From Planctomycetota bacterium (GTDB taxonomy: Bacteria > Planctomycetota > Phycisphaerae > Phycisphaerales > SM1A02): a stretch of DNA of 32,965 nt. The stretch is from contig JAAELP010000049.1 of assembly GCA_024226535.1 (NCBI GenBank), forward strand, positions 1-32,965. Direction: 5' to 3'. The notes under the pieces were generated by a model. That model was not told the DNA's origin. It saw only the letters and a list, made by a program, of their open reading frames with translations, and searched no databases. A program made the translations under genes and the position numbers. Shown here piece after piece: positions 8,903 to 15,790 of this stretch. The first letter of the stretch is position 1. Each line of letters begins with the position of its first letter.

Positions 8903-10123
8903 CTACTCCAGCGTCCGGAACGAGATCGGCAGACGCTTGATCGCGCGGCCGACTACCGTCGGAAAGTACTCGATCTCGTCGATCTCCGCCGTCGGCACCT
9001 GGAGTCGGCTCGTCAGGCCCGTGAACGCCTCCTGCGCCTCGAGCCGCGCGAGGTTGGCCCCGATGCAGACGTGGATGCCGTGGGCGAACGCGACGTGCGC
9101 GTTCGGCGAGCGCGTGATGTCGAGCACGTCGGGCTCGGTGAACACCTCGGGGTCGCGGTTCGCCCCGGAAAGCGACACGAGCACCCGCTGGCCCTGCTCG
9201 ATCTTCCTGTCGCCGATCTCCGCGTCCTCCTTCGCCCAGCGCACCGTCGCCTTGACCGAACCGTCGAAGCGAAGCAGCTCCTCGACGGCATCCTCGATAC
9301 GCAGCGGTTCGTACCGCAGCAGGTTCCACTGGTCCGGGTGACGCATCAGGGCGAGCGTGCCGTTGGCGATGAGGTTCATCGTCGTCTCGTGCCCGCCGAA
9401 GACGAACAGGACGCACGTGGCGAGCACCTCCTCGGGGCTGATCGTCCCCTCGTCCTCGGCGTCGAGCAGCACCGAGATCATGTCGTCGCCACGCTCCGTG
9501 CGCTTGCGTTCGATCACGGGGGTGAGCAGCTCCGTCAGCGATTCGAGCCCCTCGCACGCGATCTCCCGCCGCCGCGGCTCGTCGGCGCGGATGAAGAAGA
9601 ACGCGCCAAGCTGCTCCGACCACTCCTTCACGCAGTCGCGGTCCAGCTCCGCACACCCCAGCAGCTCGAGGATCGCCGTCATCGGCACGAGGTACGCGAA
9701 GTCGCGCACGACCTCCATCCGACCCGTTGCCTGGGCACCGTCGAGGAGCCCGTTGACGATGTCCCGCACCATCGGGCGGTACTGCTCGACGGACTTCGGC
9801 GTGAGGTGCCGGTTGAGCAGGATGCGCAGCCGCGTGTGATCGGGCGGATCGGCGAAGACCATCCACTTGGAGAGCACGTCGAAGATCGGCGCGATCTCGT
9901 TGCGTTCGTGGCTGTCCAGCTCGCGGGCGAGGAAGCCCATGCGGTCCGACGAGAATCGCTTGGAGTCGCGGAGCACGCGGACGACGTCCTCGTACCGGGT
10001 GAGCACCCAGCCGCCCCACCGTTCGTTCCAGTGCACGGGGTCGGTCTCGCGCAGCTCACGGTAGTACGCGTGTGGATCGGCGATGACGTCGGGCGCCATC
10101 AGGTCATCGATGACGAGGGACAT
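8903..10123 (-). CDS. Cytochrome P450 monooxygenase (bacterial class I)
   Basis: This 406-residue soluble P450 has all expected signatures. The I-helix oxygen-binding motif is FGGHETT, the K-helix ExxR is ELLR, and the heme loop AFAHGIHVCIG places the thiolate ligand at Cys353. Length and absence of a membrane anchor fit a bacterial three-component P450. AAGGAG lies about eight bases before the ATG. It is the first gene of an operon with ferredoxin and cupin. The reaction is oxygen-dependent hydroxylation of an unknown small molecule; substrate specificity cannot be read from these motifs. Its presence implies an aerobic or microaerobic lifestyle for at least part of the time. Confidence 0.95.
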   Translation of the reverse strand: MSLVIDDLMAPDVIADPHAYYRELRETDPVHWNERWGGWVLTRYEDVVRVLRDSKRFSSDRMGFLARELDSHERNEIAPIFDVLSKWMVFADPPDHTRLRILLNRHLTPKSVEQYRPMVRDIVNGLLDGAQATGRMEVVRDFAYLVPMTAILELLGCAELDRDCVKEWSEQLGAFFFIRADEPRRREIACEGLESLTELLTPVIERKRTERGDDMISVLLDAEDEGTISPEEVLATCVLFVFGGHETTMNLIANGTLALMRHPDQWNLLRYEPLRIEDAVEELLRFDGSVKATVRWAKEDAEIGDRKIEQGQRVLVSLSGANRDPEVFTEPDVLDITRSPNAHVAFAHGIHVCIGANLARLEAQEAFTGLTSRLQVPTAEIDEIEYFPTVVGRAIKRLPISFRTLE

Positions 10124-10249
10124 TGGCGGCTCCTTCCGGGATCCGGTCCTGTGGAATCTCGGGCTCTCGAGGCGTCCCAGCCTACGTCGATCGCGCCGTA
10201 CACCGCGTGGGAAGTTGACCCCGAACTCGGCCGTCCTTCGCCGGTGGAT

Positions 10250-10723
10250 TCAGTAGGCCCGGGCGGCGGCGCTGCCCTTCCACTCTTCGAACAATGCCCG
10301 GCACTCCGCCTCCAGCACGCCCGGCACCAGCGTCACCTCGCTGCCGCCGAGGTCCAGCACGCTGCGGGCGGGGATGGTCAGCTCGTTGAAGCCCGCGGCC
10401 TGAGCGTCGGCGATCGTCGCCCCGTAGTACACCCGGTCCACCCGCGCCCAGTGCAGGGCGGACATGCACATCGGGCACGGCTCGCACGTGGTGGCGACGA
10501 GCGCGCCTTCCAGCGTGATCTCGCCGGTGTGCGAGCACGCCTCGCGCAGGGCCGTGACCTCGGCGTGGGCGGTGATGTCGGTGGTGAGGAAGACGCGGTT
10601 GTGACACGCGGCGACGATCTCGTCGCCAAGCGCGATCGCACAGCCGAACGGGCTCTGCCCGCGGGCGAGCCCTTCCCGGGCCCGGTCGATCGCGATCCGC
10701 ATCAGCTCTTCGGGGGTTGGCAT
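10250..10723 (-). CDS. Guanine deaminase-like nucleobase/nucleoside deaminase (cytidine deaminase fold)
   Basis: This 157-residue enzyme has the zinc deaminase motifs TAHAEVTAL (zinc His and catalytic Glu) and CEPCPMC (two zinc Cys). The segment ARVDRVYYGAT followed by AQAAGF recalls bacterial guanine deaminases such as B. subtilis GuaD, and the length matches. The reaction would be guanine to xanthine plus ammonia, in the cytoplasm. It is divergent from XdhC/MocA genes, which mature xanthine-dehydrogenase-type enzymes, and this supports a purine role. The ATG at 10721-10723 is preferred; an in-frame ATG three codons earlier overlaps the putative -10 box. tRNA-adenosine or cytosine deaminase activity is the main alternative. 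Confidence 0.75.
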   Translation of the reverse strand: MPTPEELMRIAIDRAREGLARGQSPFGCAIALGDEIVAACHNRVFLTTDITAHAEVTALREACSHTGEITLEGALVATTCEPCPMCMSALHWARVDRVYYGATIADAQAAGFNELTIPARSVLDLGGSEVTLVPGVLEAECRALFEEWKGSAAARAY

Positions 10724-10760
10724 GGATCTCATTGTAATGCCCAACCCTACAATGTTCGCC
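10724..10760. promoter_or_regulatory. Divergent mirrored TACAAT -10 boxes; possible leaderless promoter pair or operator
   Basis: The 37-bp gap between the deaminase and xdhC start codons contains the inverted repeat CATTGTA (10730-10736) / TACAATG (10748-10754) with an 11-nt spacer. Each arm reads TACAAT toward its gene and each hexamer ends exactly seven bases before the ATG. That spacing would put transcription starts at or beside the start codons. No Shine-Dalgarno is present on either side, and no clear -35 was found. A dyad operator for a regulator is an alternative or additional role. Confidence 0.5.
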
Positions 10761-11705
10761 ATGGCCGACACGATCGATCGTCTCCTCGACCGCGCCGCCG
10801 ATCTGCTCGACGCCGGGCACGAGGTCGCATTCTGCCTGCTGGCGAAGACGCGGGGATCGACGCCGGCGGAGGCCGGCGCGTTGCTGATCGTGGACGACAC
10901 CGCGGCCACGCACGGGACGATCGGCGGCGGCTGCGTGGAGGCGGAGATCCGACGTCGCGTCATGGAGATGATGGCCGAGGGCCAAAGCGGCCTGCTCCAC
11001 TTCAAGCTGGACCACGACTACGGCTGGGACGACGGCCTGATCTGTGGTGGGTCGATCGACGTCGCCGTGGGGTACGCCGCCGACGCGGTGAGCCTCCGGA
11101 CGGTGGCCGCTGCCTACCGCCGGCGCGAGGCGACGGAACTGCGCCTGACCATCACCGACGAGGGCGGCGCTCGCCAGGACTTCGTGCTCGACCTGCCCCC
11201 CCGCCCCCGCCTGCTCATCGCCGGCGCCGGACACATCGGCCAGGCGCTCGCGCGTCTCGCGCGCGACCTGGACTTCGAGGTCGTCGTGTTCGACGACCGG
11301 CAGGACCTGCTCGAGAAGTTCGGTGACGGCGTGCACCGCATCGCCGGCCACATCCACGAGAAGCTCGCGGCGGAGCCGATCGACGGAGACACCTACGTGG
11401 TCATCGTCACCCGCGGCCATCGCCACGACGAGCAGGTGCTCGAGGCGGTGATCCCTCGCCCGGCGCGCTACGTCGGGATGATCGGCAGCCGGCGCAAGGT
11501 GAAGGTGATCTTCGACGACCTCGCCGCCCGCGGCGTGCCCGCCGACGCGCTGGAGCGCGTGCACGCGCCGATCGGTGTCGAGATCGGCTCGGTCACCGTG
11601 AACGAGGTCGCGCTCTCGATCGCCGCGCAGCTCGTCGAGGTGCGACGCGCCGGGTACCGAGGCCCGGTCCGCGGCCCGCTCGCGGTCGACGCGGTGGGGC
11701 CGTGA
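10761..11705 (+). CDS. xdhC: XdhC/CoxI family molybdenum hydroxylase maturation protein
   Basis: A protein of 314 residues from the ATG at 10761. The N-terminal XdhC_CoxI domain shows TRGSTPAEAGA, GTIGGGCVEAE and the conserved Cys motif GLICGGSIDV. The C-terminal Rossmann-like XdhC_C domain has LLIAGAGHIGQALARLA and later VTRGHRHDEQVL and RYVGMIGSRRK. Family members bind molybdenum cofactor, help sulfurate it and insert it into xanthine-dehydrogenase-type enzymes. The stop overlaps the start of mocA by four bases (GTGA), so the two are translationally coupled. Its clients are probably the hydroxylases at 12280-15744 and 25046-27631. Upstream in-frame ATGs at 10722, 10737 and 10752 are disfavoured because the -10 box would fall inside the coding region. 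Confidence 0.9.
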   Translation: MADTIDRLLDRAADLLDAGHEVAFCLLAKTRGSTPAEAGALLIVDDTAATHGTIGGGCVEAEIRRRVMEMMAEGQSGLLHFKLDHDYGWDDGLICGGSIDVAVGYAADAVSLRTVAAAYRRREATELRLTITDEGGARQDFVLDLPPRPRLLIAGAGHIGQALARLARDLDFEVVVFDDRQDLLEKFGDGVHRIAGHIHEKLAAEPIDGDTYVVIVTRGHRHDEQVLEAVIPRPARYVGMIGSRRKVKVIFDDLAARGVPADALERVHAPIGVEIGSVTVNEVALSIAAQLVEVRRAGYRGPVRGPLAVDAVGP

Positions 11706-12301
11706 ACCCGCTCGCCGCGACGACCGCCGGTGTGCTGCTCGCCGCCGGACGCGGTCGGCGCATGGGCACGCTCAAGCAGGTACTTCCGTGGGGCGACACG
11801 ACGGTCGTCGCCGCCGCGTTCGATTGCGTGTCGGGCGCATGCGCGGCGGGCATGTTCGTCGTCGTCGGCGCGGACGGTGATCGCGTGGTCGCGGCGCTGG
11901 CCGATCGCGTGTTCGAGCGCGTGGACGGCGACTCCGACGCCGAGCAGATCGACTCCGCGCGACGCGGCATCGAGCGCGCGCTGGCGCGCCCGAACGTCGA
12001 ACGCGTGCTGCTGCACCCCGCCGATCACCCCGCGAGCGGACCGGACGTGGCCGTCGCGCTCCTGCGCCACGCTGCCGACGACGGACGCGTCCTCATCCCG
12101 ACGCACCAGGACCACGGCGGACACCCCGTGCTCGTGCCGGCGACCGTCGCGCGGGACCTCCTGGGCGCTCCGGCCACGGATGGGCTGCGCGGCTACTGGC
12201 GGGCGCACCCGCAACTCGTGCGGCGAATCGAGTTCGCCGACGCCCCCGGGCTGACCGCCGATCTGGACACGCCGGATGACTACGAGTCGGCGATGGCGTA
12301 G
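11702..12301 (+). CDS. mocA: MocA-like molybdenum cofactor nucleotidyltransferase
   Basis: This 199-residue protein starts at a GTG overlapping the xdhC stop. The N-terminal nucleotide-binding signature LLAAGRGRRMGTLKQVLPW belongs to the MobA/MocA nucleotidyltransferase family. The HPADHP segment in the middle matches the metal-binding region. MocA makes the cytidine form of molybdopterin (MCD) used by xanthine-dehydrogenase-family enzymes, while MobA makes the guanine form. Coupling to xdhC and proximity to Mo hydroxylases favour the MocA assignment. The last 22 bp overlap the end of the convergent FAD-subunit gene at 12280. Confidence 0.87.
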   Translation: MNPLAATTAGVLLAAGRGRRMGTLKQVLPWGDTTVVAAAFDCVSGACAAGMFVVVGADGDRVVAALADRVFERVDGDSDAEQIDSARRGIERALARPNVERVLLHPADHPASGPDVAVALLRHAADDGRVLIPTHQDHGGHPVLVPATVARDLLGAPATDGLRGYWRAHPQLVRRIEFADAPGLTADLDTPDDYESAMA

Positions 12302-13092
12302 ACGATCCGCGCGAAGACGTTCCGTCGGTAGGCCGCGGTGGAGCGGATGTCGTCGATCGGTGAAACGTCGGCATCCACGGCCGGAAGCAGGTCGTCGGGC
12401 CCCACCGGCGCAGGCCCCGACGAGAGTAGCTCTTCCAGCGTCGGGCAACGCCGAACCGTCGGCGCCATGCTCACGGCCACGACACACCACGTCCCGCCGG
12501 CGACGGTCACCGCGGCGCCGACCTTCGCAATCGTCTGGGCGCGACGCGCCCCGACCTTCTCGAAACGCTCGAGGTCGTACGACCGCAGCGGTACGTGAAT
12601 CGACCGGATCAGCTCGTCGGGCGCGGCGGCCATCTCGCGGTAGCCCGTGTACAGCTCATCCAGGGGAACGCGCCGCTCCCCGCGTGTCGAGACCAGCAGC
12701 ACCTCGGCCCCGTACGCCATGAGCACCGGCACACCGTCGGCGGCGGGCGAGCCGTTGGCGATGTTGCCCGCCCAGGTCCCGCGGGTCTGGATCTGGACCG
12801 CTCCGACCTGCCGCGCGGCGGCGGCCAGCAGCGGGAACCGCTCGACACACGCCGGATCGCGCAGGACGTCCCAGTACGTGGCGCCCGCGCCGATCACCAG
12901 CTCGCCCTCGTCGAACCGAAGGCCGCGCAGCTCACCGACCGCGGTCAGGTCGAGGTACGTGCGCGCCCGGGCCGCGAGATTCTGCGGCCAGTGCACCCAG
13001 AGGTCCGTGCCCCCCGCCACCGGAACGACCTCGGTGTCCGCGGCTTTCGCGGCCAGAGCCTCGGCGAACGTCCATGGGCGGATCACCTTCAT
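12280..13092 (-). CDS. FAD-binding subunit of a molybdenum hydroxylase (CoxM/XdhB-like)
   Basis: This 270-residue protein has the two FAD-binding motifs of the CO-dehydrogenase/xanthine-dehydrogenase medium subunit: VAGGTDLWVHW near the N-terminus, and TRGTWAGNIANGSPAADG in the middle. A C-terminal CO_deh_flav_C-like segment (FEKVGARRAQTIAKV) follows. It would carry electrons from the 2Fe-2S subunit to NAD+ or another acceptor. Its ATG overlaps the stop of the 2Fe-2S gene by four bases, and it is the last gene of the Mo/2Fe-2S/FAD operon. The length is typical. It converges on mocA with a 22-bp overlap. Confidence 0.92.
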   Translation of the reverse strand: MKVIRPWTFAEALAAKAADTEVVPVAGGTDLWVHWPQNLAARARTYLDLTAVGELRGLRFDEGELVIGAGATYWDVLRDPACVERFPLLAAAARQVGAVQIQTRGTWAGNIANGSPAADGVPVLMAYGAEVLLVSTRGERRVPLDELYTGYREMAAAPDELIRSIHVPLRSYDLERFEKVGARRAQTIAKVGAAVTVAGGTWCVVAVSMAPTVRRCPTLEELLSSGPAPVGPDDLLPAVDADVSPIDDIRSTAAYRRNVFARIVYAIADS

Positions 13093-13562
13093 GGCGACTC
13101 GTCGGACGCGATCCGCGCCTCGACACCCTCGATGATCCCGTCATACCCGGTGCAGCGGCAGAAGTTCCCCGCCATCAGCTCGCGAAGCGTGAAGCGCTCG
13201 AGAAGCTCCCGGTTGCGGTTGACCCACTCGCCGGTCATCACCACGCCGGGCGTGCACGCGCCGCACTGCGTCGCGCCGTGCACGAGCAGCGGCGTCAGGT
13301 GCCCCGGGTCGACGGATTCGACCGTCTCGACCACGCTTCCGTCGGCCTGGAACGCGGCGACGAGGCACGAGTTCACCGGCAGACCGTCCATGAGCACGGT
13401 GCACGCGCCGCACTCGCCTTCGCCGCATCCCTCCTTGGTTCCCGTGAGCCCGAGCTGAACACGCAGCACGTCGAGCAGACGCGCCGCGGGATGCACGTCG
13501 AGCGCGCGGCGCTCCCCGTTGATCGTGAGACGCACCCGAATGGTCCCGTCACGCTGCGCCAC
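13089..13562 (-). CDS. 2Fe-2S subunit of a molybdenum hydroxylase (CoxS/XdhC-type small subunit)
   Basis: This 157-residue protein has two [2Fe-2S] sites: a plant-ferredoxin-like site CGEGECGAC followed by a fourth Cys eleven residues on, and an alpha-helical site CGACTPGVVM plus CRCTGY. All eight Cys are present. It links the molybdenum subunit to the FAD subunit. The gene overlaps the end of the large-subunit gene by 14 bp and the start of the FAD gene by 4 bp, so the operon order is Mo, 2Fe-2S, FAD. Confidence 0.95.
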   Translation of the reverse strand: MAQRDGTIRVRLTINGERRALDVHPAARLLDVLRVQLGLTGTKEGCGEGECGACTVLMDGLPVNSCLVAAFQADGSVVETVESVDPGHLTPLLVHGATQCGACTPGVVMTGEWVNRNRELLERFTLRELMAGNFCRCTGYDGIIEGVEARIASDESP

Positions 13563-15744
13563 GGTTCACCAGCTCCATCAGTCGTTCGGGGGTGACCGGG
13601 ATGACGTTCGGCGCGACCGCGATCGCGTCGGCGATCGCGTTGGCGATGGCCGGGGCCGGCCCGTCCATGGAGAGTTCGCCGATGCCCTTGGCGCCCTGGG
13701 CGCCGTGCTCGTACGGGTGCTCGAGAAAGGCGACGCGAATCGGCGGGACGTCGTCGCTCGTCGGGATCGCGTAGTTCGTGAGCTGGCCGTTCACCATCGC
13801 GCCGCGCTCGAAGATGCACTCTTCCGTCAGGGCCCAGCCGATCGCCTGCACGACGCCGCCGGCCACCTGGCCACGGGCGAGCGTCTCGTTGAGGACCGTG
13901 CCGATCTCCTGGACGGCCGTGAAATCGATCACGCGGGCCGTGTACGTACGCAGATCCACCTCCACCTCGGCCACGTACGTCGCCCACGCGAACGCGCCGT
14001 ACGCATCGCCGCGGTAGTTCACCTCGTCCCACTGGACCCCCGGCGGCGGCTCGTACACCGCCTCGCCGACGGGCGTCTCGCCCGGGTGCGCCCGGTACCA
14101 CTCCCGGATCGCGGCGGCGACCTCCGATCCGTCGGCCGTTCCGTCGGCCCCGACGCACCGGCGCAGATCGTCGCACGCGCGTTCCACGAGCCGCCCCACC
14201 ACCATCGCGGTGCGCGACGCCACCGTCGGCCCCGAGTTCGGCACGCGGCTGGTATCGGGCACGGCGACGATCACGCGATCCTCGGTCACGCCCAGGCGAG
14301 CGGCGGCGATCTGCGTCAGGATCGTCGTCGTACCCTGGCCGATCTCGGTGTTCGCGCTGAGCACCTGCACGCGGCCGTCGGGCAGACCGACCACGCGCTG
14401 CACGGACTTCAGGGTGACCTCGCCGCTGCCCGTGAAACCGGCGCCGTGGTAGAAGGTCGCGAGCCCGATACCGCGACGAAGCCACCGGCTCGACGCGTTG
14501 AACGTCGCGTGCGCGCGACGCTTCTGCTCGTACCGCGACTGGCCGAGCGCCGTGTCGAGCACGTCCTCGCGATCGACGCCGTCGTCGATCGTCTGCCCCG
14601 TGCACGTCGCCTGGCCGTTGCGGATGAGGTTGACTCGGCGCAGCGCGACGGGGTCCATGCCGAGACGCCGGGCGATCACGTCCATGTGACGCTCGCAGGC
14701 GAACTGCGTCTGCGGGGCGCCGAACCCCCGGAACGCTCCGTAGGGCACGGCGTTGGTGAGCATCGTGCGACCGACGACACGCACGTGCTCGCACGAGTAC
14801 GGTCCCGCGGCGTGGATGATGCCCCGGCTGAGCACGACCGGCGAGAGCGTGACGTACGCACCGCCGTCCATGAGTACGTCGATGTCCTGGGCGACGAGCC
14901 GCCCGGCGTCGTCGACGCCCGTTCGGTGCCGCACGCGGGCCGGGTGTCGCTTCGTGGTGGCGACCATGTCCTCGCCGCGATCGTAGATCATGCGCACTCG
15001 GCGCTCGCTGGCGAGGGCGAGCAGCGCCGCGTGCAGCGCGAGGATCGACGGAAAGTCCTCCTTGCCCCCGAAGCCACCCCCGGTCGGCGTCTGGATGACG
15101 CGCACCGACGATGAATCGCGGTCGAGCGCGTGCACGAGCGCATTCAGCACGTAGTACGGACACTGCATGGAGCCGTGCACCGTGAGCACGTCGCCATCGA
15201 GCCACGCCTCCATGCCGTTGGTCTCGAGGTAGACGTGCTCCTGGGCGCCGGTCTCGTAGACGCCCTCGATGACGTGTGCCGCGGAAGCGAGCGCGGACTC
15301 GACGTCGCCCTTGTCGATCCGCACGCTCGCGAGCACGTTGTCGGGTCCGTGCTGGATCTGCTCCGGCCGCGGGTGGTCCCGGTACTCGAGCGCGGGCTCG
15401 GCTTCGTCGATCTCCACCGTGACCACGGCCGCGGCGCGACGTGCGACCTCGCGCGACGGGTGGGCAAGCAGGAGCACCGGCTCGTGCACGTGCCGCACCT
15501 CGTCGGCGGCGAGCACTGGTTGGTCGAGCTCGATGAAGCGAACTTCGTTCGGTCCCGGGATATCGCGGTGATCGACGACGACGATCGACGACCAATCGAC
15601 ACCGTCGCCGAACGTGATCCGGCGGATGCGTCCTCGCGGCGCGGGGCTGCGCACGGTCATTCCCCACCACACGTCATCGGCGGGATGATCGTCGACGTAG
15701 CGCTCGGCGCCGCTCAACTTGCTGAGACCTTCGAATCGACGCAT
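13549..15744 (-). CDS. Molybdenum-binding large subunit of a xanthine dehydrogenase-like hydroxylase
   Basis: This 731-residue subunit carries the family's cofactor motifs GGGFGGKED and GQGTTTILTQIAA. Three residues important in xanthine dehydrogenases are recognisable by motif. They are Glu174 in EHVYLET (position of the purine-binding Glu), Arg339 in AFRGFGAPQ (purine-binding Arg), and Glu690 in KGIGELSMDG (catalytic base). The CO-dehydrogenase signature loop is absent, so CO is not the substrate. Purine or related N-heterocycle hydroxylation is inferred. There is no ribosome-binding site. TATAGT on the minus strand (15753-15758) lies eight bases before the ATG and would give a nearly leaderless transcript. 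The length is slightly below the roughly 770 of related subunits. Confidence 0.9.
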   Translation of the reverse strand: MRRFEGLSKLSGAERYVDDHPADDVWWGMTVRSPAPRGRIRRITFGDGVDWSSIVVVDHRDIPGPNEVRFIELDQPVLAADEVRHVHEPVLLLAHPSREVARRAAAVVTVEIDEAEPALEYRDHPRPEQIQHGPDNVLASVRIDKGDVESALASAAHVIEGVYETGAQEHVYLETNGMEAWLDGDVLTVHGSMQCPYYVLNALVHALDRDSSSVRVIQTPTGGGFGGKEDFPSILALHAALLALASERRVRMIYDRGEDMVATTKRHPARVRHRTGVDDAGRLVAQDIDVLMDGGAYVTLSPVVLSRGIIHAAGPYSCEHVRVVGRTMLTNAVPYGAFRGFGAPQTQFACERHMDVIARRLGMDPVALRRVNLIRNGQATCTGQTIDDGVDREDVLDTALGQSRYEQKRRAHATFNASSRWLRRGIGLATFYHGAGFTGSGEVTLKSVQRVVGLPDGRVQVLSANTEIGQGTTTILTQIAAARLGVTEDRVIVAVPDTSRVPNSGPTVASRTAMVVGRLVERACDDLRRCVGADGTADGSEVAAAIREWYRAHPGETPVGEAVYEPPPGVQWDEVNYRGDAYGAFAWATYVAEVEVDLRTYTARVIDFTAVQEIGTVLNETLARGQVAGGVVQAIGWALTEECIFERGAMVNGQLTNYAIPTSDDVPPIRVAFLEHPYEHGAQGAKGIGELSMDGPAPAIANAIADAIAVAPNVIPVTPERLMELVNRGAA

Positions 15745-15790
15745 GTTCTCGTACTATATTGTCGACCTTCTCCCGGACTTTTCTTTGCCG
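15745..15790. promoter_or_regulatory. Compact divergent promoter region for Mo hydroxylase operon and ygfK-like gene
   Basis: Only 46 bp separate the two start codons. The AT-rich core TACTATATT (15752-15760) offers -10 candidates in both directions: TATAGT on the minus strand eight bases before the large-subunit ATG, and TACTAT or TATATT on the plus strand, implying a leader of about 25 nt for the ygfK-like gene. No good -35 elements or Shine-Dalgarno sites are visible. Both transcripts probably come from here and could be co-regulated. Confidence 0.4.

Noticed and set aside
8667..10019. Upstream extension of the cupin frame across ferredoxin and P450 genes
   Set aside because: The sequence before the GTG at 8666 is a shadow of the P450 and ferredoxin genes; only the last 105 codons look like protein.
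13549..15744. Carbon monoxide dehydrogenase large subunit
   Set aside because: Neither of the CO dehydrogenase active-site loop motifs is present. The loop reads AFRGFGAPQ as in xanthine dehydrogenases.
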